A DNA stretch of 64,000 bases from assembly GCA_020161615.1 (NCBI GenBank), contig JAIUPD010000004.1, positions 124,001 to 188,000 of the forward strand, given 5' to 3'. The DNA comes from Pseudomonadota bacterium. GTDB taxonomy: Bacteria > Pseudomonadota > Alphaproteobacteria > Rhodobacterales > Rhodobacteraceae. The translations under genes and the position numbers were made by a program. Below, piece after piece: positions 1 through 8,773 of the stretch (the stretch's first letter is position 1; each line of letters starts with the position of its first letter). The notes under the pieces are model-generated. The model worked only from the letters and a program-made list of their open reading frames with translations, did not search any database and was not told the origin of the DNA.

Positions 1-316
1 TGCCGACCAGCGCAATCGCCCACATCCAGAAGACCGCCCCCGGCCCGCCTGCCGTGATGGCCACCGCCACGCCCGCGATATTGCCGCCGCCGACGCGTCC
101 CCCGACCGAGACGAACAACGCGGCGCGCGCGCTGATCTTGCTGGGGTCCGCGTCCGTGTCGCTGCGAAGGACGCGGAACATGCGCTTGAAGAAACGAAAC
201 TGCGCGAAGCCGCTGGCAATCGTGAAGAACACGCCAAGGATGACAAGGAAGGGGATCAGCGCCCAGCCCCAGGTAAGATCATTGATCGCGTTGAAGATTG
301 TATCGAGAAAACCCAT
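1..316 (-). CDS. Sodium:alanine (AGCS family) symporter, N-terminal part, cut by window edge
   Basis: Translating from the ATG at 316 gives a hydrophobic N-terminus followed by a segment around GGRVGGGNIAGVAVAITAGG. This matches the conserved early region of AGCS-family sodium/amino-acid symporters (AlsT/DagA type), where a G-x-GNIAGVA motif follows the first membrane helices and contributes to substrate and Na+ binding. Only about 105 codons are present and the gene continues beyond base 1. The family imports alanine or glycine with Na+ across the inner membrane. The arginine in GGRVGGGN differs slightly from the usual GTGNIAGVA form, which may reflect substrate preference. The 266 bp upstream (317-582) hold its presumed promoter and the 3' side of the rhodanese gene; no clear -35/-10 pair was picked out there. 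Family assignment is good, substrate unknown. Confidence 0.8.
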   Translation of the reverse strand, partial: MGFLDTIFNAINDLTWGWALIPFLVILGVFFTIASGFAQFRFFKRMFRVLRSDTDADPSKISARAALFVSVGGRVGGGNIAGVAVAITAGGPGAVFWMWAIALVG

Positions 317-550
317 CCGCTTGTCCCTTCTGGCAGTAGCCGCCTTGTCGGCGTCGGGCAGGCCCATGTGGGTTGCCTGTCCCGTTCCGGCCGCGAATTT
401 TTGGCCCGACACTGCGTCGAACTGTCACAGCTTAGGCGGAAACCTGCAGGACAGACAAGGAATAGCCGAATATCTGACCGTTCCTTGGGAAAATGACCGG
501 ATATGCGGAGAGACTGCCCGCCAATTGCGCAATCGGTCGGGTGCGGGTTG

Positions 551-578
551 CGTCTGCCGTCTGCCGTCTGCCGTCTGC
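551..578. repeat. Four perfect tandem copies of a 7-bp unit (CGTCTGC)
   Basis: The heptamer CGTCTGC is repeated four times without mismatch, directly beyond the stop codon of the rhodanese gene (stop 583-585). It lies outside coding sequence, so copy number could vary by slippage without damaging a protein. No function is visible. Confidence 0.85.
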
Positions 579-582
579 GCGC

Positions 583-978
583 TCAGGCCGTCTTGTGCGG
601 CTTCTCGCCCACCGGCCCGCCCGCCGCCTTCCAGCCGCTGAAGCCGTCGGTGATATGCATCACCTTCTCCAGCCCCATCTCCTGCGCCAGCTTCGCGGAC
701 AAAGCCGACCGCCAGCCCGAGGCGCAGTAGAACACGATCCGGTTGCCGGTCTGGAACTGGGGCTTGGCGTAGGGGCTTTCCGGGTCGATCCAGAATTCCA
801 GCATGCCGCGCGGGCAATGGAAGGCGCCGGGGATCATCCCCTCGCGCTCAAGCTCGCGCGGGTCGCGCAGATCGACGAAGGTGACGCCCTCGGCGCCGTG
901 CAGGGTCAGCAACTCGGCTGCCGGGGCGTGGTCGATCACCGCATTGGCCTCGGCCACCATGTCCTTGACGCGTTTCAT
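583..978 (-). CDS. Rhodanese-like domain protein
   Basis: A 131-residue single-domain rhodanese. The active-site loop is YCASGWRS with Cys85 as the predicted persulfide-carrying cysteine; the upstream FVDLRDPREL segment is the typical CH2-A motif and the C-terminal DGFSGWKAAGGP is the usual end of the domain. The ATG at 978 is chosen over an upstream ATG (1011) because a perfect AGGAGG lies seven bases before it. Single-domain rhodaneses move sulfane sulfur between small thiols and proteins in the cytoplasm; the acceptor here is unknown. It stands alone, between the symporter and a divergent SGNH hydrolase. A tandem heptamer repeat follows the stop codon. Confidence 0.85.
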   Translation of the reverse strand: MKRVKDMVAEANAVIDHAPAAELLTLHGAEGVTFVDLRDPRELEREGMIPGAFHCPRGMLEFWIDPESPYAKPQFQTGNRIVFYCASGWRSALSAKLAQEMGLEKVMHITDGFSGWKAAGGPVGEKPHKTA

Positions 979-1115
979 GTCCGTCCTCCTGTCTTCGACG
1001 CAGCCAATCATGCAGCGGGCGACGAGGCAACCCGTCTGGTCCCGGCGTAAACCGCCTGTTAGCCTTTCTGGCGCCTATGCTTGGGCGACCTGTCCGGTCG
1101 TGGTGGTGTTCTGTC

Positions 1116-1814
1116 ATGCTGACCTCGCTTCCCGTTCGCCTGGCCCTTTCGCCCGTCCTGCTGCCGCAGGCGCTCGCGGTGCGTTGGCATGCGCTGGCGC
1201 TGCCGGAACCGTCGGGGCCGCGACAGGGGGTGACCGGTCAGGGGCCGGTGCTGAGGCTGCTGGTGCTGGGCGATTCCTCGGCGGCGGGGGTCGGCGCGGG
1301 CGCGCAGGATCAGGCGCTGGCGGGGCGGCTGGTCGCCGATCTCGCACGGGATTTCACCGTGCACTGGCGGCTGGAAGCCCGGACTGGCCTCACCTCGGCG
1401 CAGATGCTGGAGCGGCTCTTGCAGCGCGACCTTGGCCCTGTCGATGTCGCCGTGACGGCGCTGGGGGTGAACGACGTGACGCATCAGGTCTCGCCCAGGC
1501 GCTTCCGTGACCTGCAGCGCGCCATTGCCGCGCTGCTGTTGCGGCAGGGCGCGCAGCAGGTCTGGCGCTCGGGCCTGCCCCCGATGGAGCGGTTTCCGCT
1601 GCTGCCCCGACCGCTGCGCAACGTCCTTGGGGCGCAGGCGCGCAAACTCGACCGGGTGCTTGAGGCAGAGTCGATCGCCCCCTTGTACCGGCTGCCCTTT
1701 GATGCCGCGCATCTGGATCCGGCGATGCTGGCGCGCGACGGCTTTCATCCGGGGCCGGCGATCTATGCGGAATGGGCGCGCCAACTCGCGCGCGAGATCC
1801 GGCTGCGCGTCTAG
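1116..1814 (+). CDS. SGNH/GDSL-family hydrolase (esterase)
   Basis: A 232-residue protein with the SGNH blocks in order: block I LVLGDSSAAGVG near residue 50 (nucleophile Ser54), block III as GVND in the middle of the chain, and block V DGFHP near the C-terminus carrying the Asp-x-x-His pair. The GDSS form of block I is common in small bacterial lysophospholipase/arylesterase-like members. The first 25 residues are hydrophobic (VRLALSPVLLPQALAV), which may be a signal anchor. The ATG at 1116 is preferred; an alternative ATG lies at 1077. The substrate (acyl ester or acetylated sugar) cannot be told. No operon partners: the upstream gene is divergent and downstream is a long gene-free stretch. 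Confidence 0.8.
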   Translation: MLTSLPVRLALSPVLLPQALAVRWHALALPEPSGPRQGVTGQGPVLRLLVLGDSSAAGVGAGAQDQALAGRLVADLARDFTVHWRLEARTGLTSAQMLERLLQRDLGPVDVAVTALGVNDVTHQVSPRRFRDLQRAIAALLLRQGAQQVWRSGLPPMERFPLLPRPLRNVLGAQARKLDRVLEAESIAPLYRLPFDAAHLDPAMLARDGFHPGPAIYAEWARQLAREIRLRV

Positions 1815-2755
1815 GCCTGTCCATGCCCCGGCGATGCGGCTGAGGGCGCTGCGCCGCTTCTTGCCCGGGTCCTGGCCACGACGCATGCCGACCTGCCTGC
1901 CCGGGATGCCGACCTGTCGAGGGTCATTGCCCAGCCGGCCGGGCGGCCGCGCGCGGGCGGGCAAATGGCCACCGAGAGCCCCGGCTCAAGACTGGCTTGC
2001 CCCGGGCGCGGTCAGCCCGGCCCCGAAGGACCGCGGCGCCCGATCTGCCGTCGATCATCCATGGATCCAAGCCCGGAGGGTGCGCGCTGGCGTTTGAGCC
2101 GGCGGCCGATTGCGGGATCGTCGTCCCCAGCGCGGGCCGGCGCGCCCTTCGGCATGCCACTTCCGGTTCGGCAGGGTGCGACGATGCTCTCCGTCGGCCC
2201 TTCTCATGCGCGACCGGGGGCCCCGATCAACGCATCGGCCGATTGACCGGGCTTGCCGGCTGCGATCCCGCCCTTTCGCGGACGGGCGGCCGGTTCGGTG
2301 CCCTGGGCTCCTGCCGATCGGCGGGAAATCGTCGTCGGTGCGAAGGTCGTCCTGACGGGGGCTGCGGCGCGGGCCCCTACCCAACCCGGGGCGAGGGCAG
2401 GGGTCCGCCGTGGGCGAGCCCGGTTGTCAGGGTGTCGCGCAACCCGGTCGGGCCCGTCCTGACCGCGCTCAACGGTCACGGCAGGGTGAGACGCGGCAGC
2501 CGCAGCCCCCTTCCATGGACAAGGCAACGCCGCGCCCGAGGTCAGGTCCCCGCACTTCGGCGTTGACCTATCCGGCCGCCGTGTCTCGCCGACGGATGGC
2601 CCTCGCTGGCCCGCGCCAGGCTGGTGGGCGGCTCGCCCTGGCGCGCTGGGCGGGCGCGCAAGCTGGCGCGGGACCCGGTATCCGCCAGCGCTGCCCGACG
2701 CTTTCGCCGGGCGCCGCTTCGCGCTATGAGGCGGCAGGCAACGGTGCGAGGGATC
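1815..2755. other. Gene-free stretch of about 940 bp
   Basis: Open frames occur on both strands here but are the sort expected by chance at this GC content: they are rich in Arg, Pro, Gly and Ala, show no motif, overlap each other and lack good ribosome binding sites. I recognise no RNA gene, transposase remnant or repeat. A gap this long is out of line with the rest of the window, where genes usually overlap or are tens of bases apart, so decayed sequence or an untranslated RNA is possible. Confidence 0.5.
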
Positions 2756-3082
2756 ATGGCCGAGAAATCGAAACGCCCGCAGAAGGTCTATACCCTGTTG
2801 GTCGAGGTCGGCCGCAGCAAGGATGACGGCCTGCCCGAGGGAAGCACCGGGGCGGGGCTCTTGTGCTATGCCTCGGGCGTGGACGAGGCCGAAGCGGTGC
2901 GCGAGACGGTGGCGATCCTGAAACAGGCCGATCTCGCGCCGCTCGACGTGACCGGCTACGGCACGCTGGAAGAGCGGCTCGAGCAGGGCGACGAGATCGA
3001 TGCCGAGGAACGCGCCCTGATGCAGCGCGCGCTGGATGAGAATGCCGTGATCGTCGCGCAGATGACCCCTTTCGGCGGCTGA
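2756..3082 (+). CDS. Hypothetical protein, 108 residues, acidic
   Basis: I do not recognise this protein. It begins MAEKSKRPQKVYTLLVEVGR, is rich in Asp and Glu after a basic first ten residues, and has the alternating pattern of a small alpha/beta fold: a beta-like KVYTLLVEV, a helix over DEAEAVRETVAILKQADL, then GYGTLEERLEQGDE and a last helix around ERALMQRALDENAVIVAQM. There is no signal peptide or membrane segment, so it should be cytoplasmic. The ATG at 2756 follows GCGAGGGATC, a modest ribosome binding site. Codon pattern and acidic composition are those of a real gene, unlike the flanking stretches, and it sits isolated between two gene-free regions. Confidence 0.65.
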   Translation: MAEKSKRPQKVYTLLVEVGRSKDDGLPEGSTGAGLLCYASGVDEAEAVRETVAILKQADLAPLDVTGYGTLEERLEQGDEIDAEERALMQRALDENAVIVAQMTPFGG

Positions 3083-3485
3083 TCCCGCGCCGGGGCGTTG
3101 CGAACCGGCTGGGTCCGCGGCGTGGTTGCAAGGTAGATCCGTGGCATATCCGGCGGCCTGCCGGGCGGCGTCGGTCGCCGGTTTCGGCGATCCTGACCGG
3201 GCGTATCGGGGGGAGGGGGGATCGCCTCCAAGACCCCGCCCGGCCTGAACCGAGGTCCCCCCCGGCCGCCGCTGGGGGATCCGGCGACAGCGCGCGGCCT
3301 CTCGGGGCGGTGCTGACCGCGCTCTTGACCCCGGCCCTGTTCGCAGCCCACGGGCGCCGGGGATGGGACACCGCGATCCCGATACCAGCCTGCACCGTGC
3401 CGATGCGCCCTGTCTGCCCCCTTTGTCCCTGCGAACCGCTGTCCCCACTTCATCGCCGGTGGGGCGTCCGGGCGGGCGACATCCC
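3083..3485. other. Gene-free stretch of about 400 bp
   Basis: No convincing frame, RNA gene or repeat is visible between the orphan gene and the 3' end of the chemoreceptor gene. Composition resembles the stretch at 1815-2755. The long minus-strand open frame that runs through it (2204-3448) also crosses the orphan gene and has no family features. Confidence 0.45.
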
Positions 3486-5555
3486 TCAGGCCGCGCGGGA
3501 TCGCGGGGGTCCGGCCTGTCTGGGCGGGCTCGTATCGATGCGGAAAGCGGCGATCAGGCCGCTGACATCGGCGGATTGGCCGTTCAGCACCTCGATCAGG
3601 TCCGAATTCTCCTGCACCATCGCCGCGTTCTGCTGTGTCACCTGATCGAGCGAGAGCATGGCCGCCTTGATCTCGGCGATGCTCGAGGCCTGCGAGACCG
3701 CCTCGTCGGCGATCTGCTCCATGGCCGAGCTCGCCCCGGCGATGCCCTCGCCGATCTGGCGGAAGGAATGCGCCGCGACCTCGACCAGCGCGACGCCCTG
3801 ATGCACGATCTCGGTCGAGCGCTTGATCTGGTTGCGGATCTCGTTCGTGGTATCGGCCGAGCGCACGGCGAGCGCGCGCACCTCGCTGGCCACGACCGCG
3901 AAGCCGCGCCCGGATTCGCCGGCCCGCGCCGCCTCGACCCCGGCGTTGAGCGCCAGCAGATTGGTCTGGAAAGCGATGTCGTCGATCAACGCCACCATGC
4001 GCGTCATCTCTTCCGAGGATTTGGCGATGCGCTGCATGACGGCAATCGCCTCATCGACGCGGCCCTGACCTTCGACGGCGGTGTTGCGAAGGCCGATGGC
4101 AGCCGCGCCCGCGCTTTTCGAGGCGCGGGCCGTGCCGGCGACCAGATCCGACAGTTGGGACAGCGCGGCCGTCGTCTCTTCGAGGGCGGCGGCCTGCGAC
4201 CCTGTGCGCCGCGACATGTCGTCGGTCGCGCGATTGAGGTCCGCGCTCGAGGCGCGAAAGCCGCTGACCGCGCCGGCCACGCCGCTGATCGCCTTGTGCA
4301 GGCGTCCGACCGCATCGTTGAAACGCAGCCGCAGCCCGTCGTATTCGGGCGGGAATTCGGTGGCGATCTGGCAGGCGAGATTGCCCTGCGACAGGCTGGC
4401 CAACGCGGCATCAAGATGGTCGATGACCTGTTCGCGATTGGCGCGGATCGCCTCGGCCACGGCGGCATCGGCTGCGCGCAGATTGTCGCGCGTGCGGTCG
4501 ATGGCGGCGAACAGCAGGCCCACTTCGGTCGTGAGGTCGATCTTGCGCGGCCGGTCGTCGAAATCGCGCCGCCCCAGGCGCTCCATCGCGGCGATCAGCG
4601 CGCGGAAGCTGTGGGTGACCGTACGCCTGACCGCATAGCCCAGCCAGGCGCTGCCCAGCACGGCCAGCACCGACAGGCTGAGGAAACCGATGAAACTGTA
4701 AAGCGCCCGCTGCGCCTGCGCCTGCGCGCGCTCGCGGATGGTCTGGGCGACCCTCGTCTCGACCTCGCGCAGGGCGTCGATCCAGCCGGTGGAGAGGGCG
4801 AACCACCGGGGTCCGGTCAGCCCCGCCACCTGCCCGCCCGCGCCCGCCTCGATAAAGGCGTCACGGGCGGCGGCGATCCCGGTCTCGTGCTGGCGGGCGG
4901 CGAAATCGACATCGTGCAGGGCATCGCCCAGTTCGATCGCCGCCAGCCGCAGCATCGAGGCCTCGGTCGCGCCGCGTTCGATGAAGGTGCGATAGACGGG
5001 GCTGGGCAGTGTCGCGCTGCCCAGCCCCGTCACGCCGGCGGCGCGTTGCAGGCCCGCGGCTTCCTTGGCTTCGCTCAGGGCTGAAAGGCCGGCACTGAGG
5101 CGCATGATCTCAGGCTCGCGCTGCGAAAGGAGGTGATTCTCGATCTCGGTGAGGATGGTTCGGATGGCGCCGGTGTAAAAGGATCCGGCTTCGGCGCCGC
5201 TCATCCCCTGGCGGTCGATCTGCGCGCGAACCGGGTCCAGTTGCGACAGGGCGCCGCGCAGCTCGGGCGGCAGGTCGGGAAGCCGGGCGAGGGCCTGGTC
5301 GACGGTTTGCCGCGTCCGCGGCAGGTCGGTGCCAAAAGTGACCCCGCCCGAGCCGAGGAACCCCGCCGATTGCCCGCGTTCGATCTGCAGCCAATGCACC
5401 AGGCTGGCCAGATCGATGCCCGTGGCCACCGCTTCGGCGGTATGGCCGGCATCGGCGTAGGCGCGCCACTTGTCCAGGCTGAGCGGGCCACTGACGGCAA
5501 GAAGGCCCAGCAGCGGCAGGGCTGCAAGGGTCAGGACCTGATGGCTGAGCTTCAT
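3486..5555 (-). CDS. Methyl-accepting chemotaxis protein with NIT sensor domain
   Basis: A 689-residue chemoreceptor. Residues 8-22 form a first membrane segment; residues about 30-280 are an extracytoplasmic domain containing [18 protein letters not shown] (54-71), the hallmark of NIT (nitrate/nitrite-sensing type) domains; a second membrane helix spans about 285-310; HAMP-like helices follow; and the signalling hairpin tip is [20 protein letters not shown] (525-544), followed by [19 protein letters not shown]. It should sit in the inner membrane and control CheA through CheW. No CheR-binding pentapeptide is seen; the C-terminus is Pro/Arg rich. The start at 5555 gives a proper signal anchor and has a GAGG just upstream; a longer frame starts at 5684 but would overlap the upstream gene. 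NIT domains are known for nitrate/nitrite, but the ligand here is inferred only. Confidence 0.9.
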   Translation of the reverse strand: MKLSHQVLTLAALPLLGLLAVSGPLSLDKWRAYADAGHTAEAVATGIDLASLVHWLQIERGQSAGFLGSGGVTFGTDLPRTRQTVDQALARLPDLPPELRGALSQLDPVRAQIDRQGMSGAEAGSFYTGAIRTILTEIENHLLSQREPEIMRLSAGLSALSEAKEAAGLQRAAGVTGLGSATLPSPVYRTFIERGATEASMLRLAAIELGDALHDVDFAARQHETGIAAARDAFIEAGAGGQVAGLTGPRWFALSTGWIDALREVETRVAQTIRERAQAQAQRALYSFIGFLSLSVLAVLGSAWLGYAVRRTVTHSFRALIAAMERLGRRDFDDRPRKIDLTTEVGLLFAAIDRTRDNLRAADAAVAEAIRANREQVIDHLDAALASLSQGNLACQIATEFPPEYDGLRLRFNDAVGRLHKAISGVAGAVSGFRASSADLNRATDDMSRRTGSQAAALEETTAALSQLSDLVAGTARASKSAGAAAIGLRNTAVEGQGRVDEAIAVMQRIAKSSEEMTRMVALIDDIAFQTNLLALNAGVEAARAGESGRGFAVVASEVRALAVRSADTTNEIRNQIKRSTEIVHQGVALVEVAAHSFRQIGEGIAGASSAMEQIADEAVSQASSIAEIKAAMLSLDQVTQQNAAMVQENSDLIEVLNGQSADVSGLIAAFRIDTSPPRQAGPPRSRAA

Positions 5556-5616
5556 GAGAGCCTCTGCGAATCGTGCGACCGGCTCCCTTGCTACCTGCCA
5601 GAAGTGAATCCTTTGT

Positions 5617-6972
5617 CTAGGAGGGGCAGGACGGGATCCTTGCGCGCGCCCGGGCGGCCTCGGTGGGCAGGCCGAGCGCGTCATAGACCTGCGCCAGCTG
5701 CCGGTTGAGGGGGATGCCGGTCGGATCGTAGCCGCGCCGCAGTTCCAGCACCTGCTGGGCGGCAGACAGCGCCCCGGCCCTGATCAGCGCATCGAGGTGG
5801 ATCTGCTCGAAGAAATCGCGCTGGGCGTGGGAGCCGCCGATCTCCTGCAGGCGGGGCAGGGCGCGGCCCAGAAGGCGGGCGGCCAGCGCGGCCTCGCCCC
5901 GCGCATGGGCGGCGATGCCCCGGGCGGCGGGCAGCGCGACCTCCTCCCACGCCAGCCGGTCATGGGCGGGGGTGGCGGCGCGGGTTTCGATGGCCGACAG
6001 CAGAGCCGCGGCCTCGGGGCGCCCGGCGCGTTCCAGCGCGTAGAGATATTGCAGCGTCAGGAAGGGTGAGGTCGTGTCGGCGCCGCGTCTGGCGACGTGA
6101 TCGGCCACGTCCTGCCAGCGCGCACCCACGTCGATGCCGGCGAATTCCATCCGCGCCAGCAACGAGGCGGCGCCGATCTGATCTTGCGAATAATCCTTCT
6201 CGCGGCCCCAGACATGGGTGTCGTAGACCCGGAGCGCATCGGCCCTCCGGTCGCGGCTGAGGTAGAAGAGCGCGAGATGCCACCAATTATGGGTGTGCAT
6301 GAAGGAATTGAGCCCGTCCCAAGTGCCGCAGACGGATTCGAGAAAGGCGATCCCTTCATCCACCCTCCCTTCGGTCAGCATGACATGGGCCAGCGCGTGA
6401 TGGGCCCAGGGGTCGGTCGGCTCGATCTGAAGGGCGCGGCGGGCGGCGGCCTCGGCTTCGGGCATCAGGTGGCATTGCTCGTAGCCGAAGGCGATCATGC
6501 CGTGCAGATAGGGGGTGTCCTCGGCGTGGCCGAGCGCGTGCAGGGCCATCCGTAGCATCCCTGCCGCATCGCCGAGGTTGAAGAGGTGGTATTGCCCCAG
6601 CTTGATCAGCGCGAGGTCGCCGGGCCATTGCTTCGCCGCTTCCTCGGCCAGTTGGATGACGCGGGGGATGTCGCCTGAGACCCAGGCGGCCAGCACCTGC
6701 GCATTGGCCTTTTCGCGCGCGTTCCCCGCCGCTTGCAGGGCACGGTCGGCAAAGGGGCCTGCCAGCATCGGGGCCTGGGGGGATTCGAGGAACATGTAGA
6801 GCATCCCGGCATAGGCGTTGCCGAGGCAGCTTCCGGGGTGCCGGTCGATCAGCCCGAGGATGGTCACGGCCTGTGGCTGATAGGCCAGGAAGCCCTGGAT
6901 GAACGCGTCAAGGGCGGCCACCAGTGCGGGGTCGGAATCGGTGATCGCATTGCCGAGGCAGTCTTTTGTCAC
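5617..6972 (-). CDS. TPR protein of the TTC38-like family
   Basis: A 451-residue protein starting at GTG 6972, whose start codon overlaps the stop of the preceding hydrolase gene (GTGA, 4 bp), so the two are translationally coupled. It consists of helical repeats; the segment [20 protein letters not shown] followed by YLSRDR and VYDTHVWG is highly characteristic of bacterial relatives of animal TTC38 (tetratricopeptide repeat protein 38). The His- and Trp-rich middle suggests a conserved ligand or metal site, but no activity is established for the family that I know of. No signal peptide: cytoplasmic. It is the last gene of the catabolic operon, which suggests a chaperone, scaffold or substrate-handling role there. 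Confidence 0.75.
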   Translation of the reverse strand: MTKDCLGNAITDSDPALVAALDAFIQGFLAYQPQAVTILGLIDRHPGSCLGNAYAGMLYMFLESPQAPMLAGPFADRALQAAGNAREKANAQVLAAWVSGDIPRVIQLAEEAAKQWPGDLALIKLGQYHLFNLGDAAGMLRMALHALGHAEDTPYLHGMIAFGYEQCHLMPEAEAAARRALQIEPTDPWAHHALAHVMLTEGRVDEGIAFLESVCGTWDGLNSFMHTHNWWHLALFYLSRDRRADALRVYDTHVWGREKDYSQDQIGAASLLARMEFAGIDVGARWQDVADHVARRGADTTSPFLTLQYLYALERAGRPEAAALLSAIETRAATPAHDRLAWEEVALPAARGIAAHARGEAALAARLLGRALPRLQEIGGSHAQRDFFEQIHLDALIRAGALSAAQQVLELRRGYDPTGIPLNRQLAQVYDALGLPTEAARARARIPSCPS

Positions 6973-7772
6973 GGGGCCTCTCCGGTCAGGAAGGGGATGA
7001 GGGCGGCAAGGACGGCCTGCGGTGCGTCCCAATGCAGGGAATGGCCGCTGTCGGGGATCGTTTCGACCCGCAGATCCGGGATCTCGGCCAGCGCGGCGCG
7101 GGCCGGGCCCGGGGGGATCAGCAGGTCGTCGGCGGCGAGCAGGGCGAGCGTCGGGCAGCGCAGGCCGGCGGCGAGGGGGGCGGCAGCGGCCTGACCCAGC
7201 GCGGCGACCTGCGCGCGCATCTGTTCGGGGCGCTGGGCATGGGGATAGGCCAGCGACTGGGCGATGGCGGCATCCAATTGCCCGGGGGCCTCGAAAAAGC
7301 GGGGGTGGAACAGCCAGGGCAGGAAGGCGCGCAGCCACAGGTCCGGCGGCTGGCCCTCCTCGCGCAGCCTGAGCATCAGGTCGAAAAGCGCGGCATTGCG
7401 GGCCATGACCATCGGCGCGCTGGCCAGCAGCGCCAGCCGCGACACGCTGTCGGGTGCCTCGGCCGCCATGGCGATCGCAATCATGCCGCCCAGCGAATGC
7501 CCGGCCACCGCGACGGGGCCGAGGTCCAGATGCCGGGCCAGCGCCAGCGCGTCCCCGGCCCAATGCGGCAGGGACAAGGGCGCATCGAGCGGCCGGGTGC
7601 GGCCGGTCGAGCGGTTGTCGGGCCGGATCACCGTGAACCGTTGCGCCAGCGGTTCGACCAGCGGCGCCCAACTCGCGCTGTCCGAGGCGGTGCCGGCGAT
7701 CAGCATCAGCGGCGGGCCCTTCCCGTCGATCTCGTAATGCAGGGTCACGTCGGGCAGGGCGAGAATGGGCAT
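6969..7772 (-). CDS. Alpha/beta-fold hydrolase
   Basis: A 267-residue protein with the full catalytic triad of the fold: nucleophile elbow GHSLGG near residue 92-97 (Ser), acid in LLAADDLLIPPG, and histidine in DSGHSLHWDAP near the C-terminus. The oxyanion region is LIAGTASDSASWAPL, with RPDNRSTGRT after strand 4, the pattern of 3-oxoadipate enol-lactonase/carboxylesterase-like hydrolases. Cytoplasmic. It begins one base into the stop of the upstream P1 peptidase gene (TGATG) and overlaps the downstream TPR gene by 4 bp, so it is in the middle of a tightly coupled operon. In this context it may hydrolyse an ester, lactone or amide intermediate; the precise substrate is not shown by sequence. 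Confidence 0.85.
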   Translation of the reverse strand: MPILALPDVTLHYEIDGKGPPLMLIAGTASDSASWAPLVEPLAQRFTVIRPDNRSTGRTRPLDAPLSLPHWAGDALALARHLDLGPVAVAGHSLGGMIAIAMAAEAPDSVSRLALLASAPMVMARNAALFDLMLRLREEGQPPDLWLRAFLPWLFHPRFFEAPGQLDAAIAQSLAYPHAQRPEQMRAQVAALGQAAAAPLAAGLRCPTLALLAADDLLIPPGPARAALAEIPDLRVETIPDSGHSLHWDAPQAVLAALIPFLTGEAP

Positions 7773-8773
7773 CAGGGCCTCCAGCAGGGCAGCAGGTCGC
7801 CCGGTTCCGGCCGGGCCTCGTAAACCGCGCGGGCGATGGCGCGCGACAGGCAGAGCGCGGCGGCATGGCCGATTTCGGCCAGTTCGATGTCGGAGGCGGG
7901 TTCGCCCTCGCCGGTGGTCAGGGCAAAGACCAGATCGCCGTCATGCGTCGTATGCGCGGGCACCACGGCACGGGCGATGCCGTCATGGACGGCGATGGCA
8001 AGGCGATGGCATTGTGATTTGCTCAGCGCCCGATCGGTGGCGACGATGGCGATGGTCGTATTGGTCCGCGGTCCGAAAAGCGCCTGCGATTTCAGCGAGA
8101 CGAGCGGTCCGCCGAGGCCCGAGGCCGGGTCAGGGCCAAGCCCGCCGAATTCACCGTCGATCTCGAACGGCGCGGCCCAGAAATGGCCGGCGGGCGTGGT
8201 CACGCTGCCGACCGGATTGGCCGCGACCAGCGCGCCGACAATCGTCCCGTCGCCCAGCACCAGCGAGGCCGAGCCCAGCCCGCCCTTCTGCATCGCCGCC
8301 AGCGCCCCGGTGCCCGCCCCCTCGGTCCCCAGCGCGAAATCGGGCGCGGCGGCCTCCAGCGCCCGGCGGCCCAGCGCGCGGTAGGGGTTTTCGGTCCAGT
8401 CCTTCTCTCCGCCGTTCAGCAGGTCGAACAGGATCGCCCCCGGCACCAGCGGGATCAGCGCCGCGCCCAGTTGCAGGCCCCGACCGGCCGCCCGCAGTCC
8501 TTCGGTCACGCCCGAACAGGCGTCGAGCCCATAGGCCGACCCGCCCGACAGGACCAGCGCATCGACGCCCGCGTTCGATTTGTCCGGCGCCAGCAGGTCG
8601 GTCTCCCGCGTGCCCGGTGCGCCGCCCATCACCGCGACGCTGGCCAGGAACGGTGCGCCCCCCGTCAGCACCGTCACCCCCGATTTCAGGGCCGGGTCGG
8701 CGGCATTGCCGACGCTCAGCCCCGCCACATCGGTGATCAGGTTCCGCGGGCCGGGCCTATATGCAGCGGCCAC
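7772..8773 (-). CDS. P1-family (DmpA/NylC-type) Ntn aminohydrolase
   Basis: A 333-residue member of the P1/S58 family (DmpA aminopeptidase, BapA beta-peptidyl aminopeptidase, NylC nylon-oligomer hydrolase). Family features: NLITDVAGLSVG at the N-terminus, LSGGSAYGLDA (75-85), EGAGTGA (151-157) and PRTNTTIAIVATDR (235-248). In NylC-type members autocleavage occurs between an Asn and a Thr in this last segment, making Thr the N-terminal nucleophile; here Asn238/Thr239 is the matching pair. Such enzymes hydrolyse N-terminal amide bonds of peptides, beta-peptides or 6-aminohexanoate oligomers. The start is GTG 8773, overlapping the upstream SDR by 17 bp. No signal peptide, so it acts on imported substrate, fitting the operon's peptide-type ABC importer. 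Confidence 0.85.
   Translation of the reverse strand: MAAAYRPGPRNLITDVAGLSVGNAADPALKSGVTVLTGGAPFLASVAVMGGAPGTRETDLLAPDKSNAGVDALVLSGGSAYGLDACSGVTEGLRAAGRGLQLGAALIPLVPGAILFDLLNGGEKDWTENPYRALGRRALEAAAPDFALGTEGAGTGALAAMQKGGLGSASLVLGDGTIVGALVAANPVGSVTTPAGHFWAAPFEIDGEFGGLGPDPASGLGGPLVSLKSQALFGPRTNTTIAIVATDRALSKSQCHRLAIAVHDGIARAVVPAHTTHDGDLVFALTTGEGEPASDIELAEIGHAAALCLSRAIARAVYEARPEPGDLLPCWRP

Noticed and set aside
551-578. Heptamer array considered as a CRISPR-like array
   Set aside because: Units are 7 bp with no spacers and no cas genes are near.
2204-3448. 414-residue minus-strand frame across the gene-poor region
   Set aside because: It covers the better-supported plus-strand gene at 2756-3082, is Arg/Pro/Gly rich, has no motif and no good ribosome binding site.
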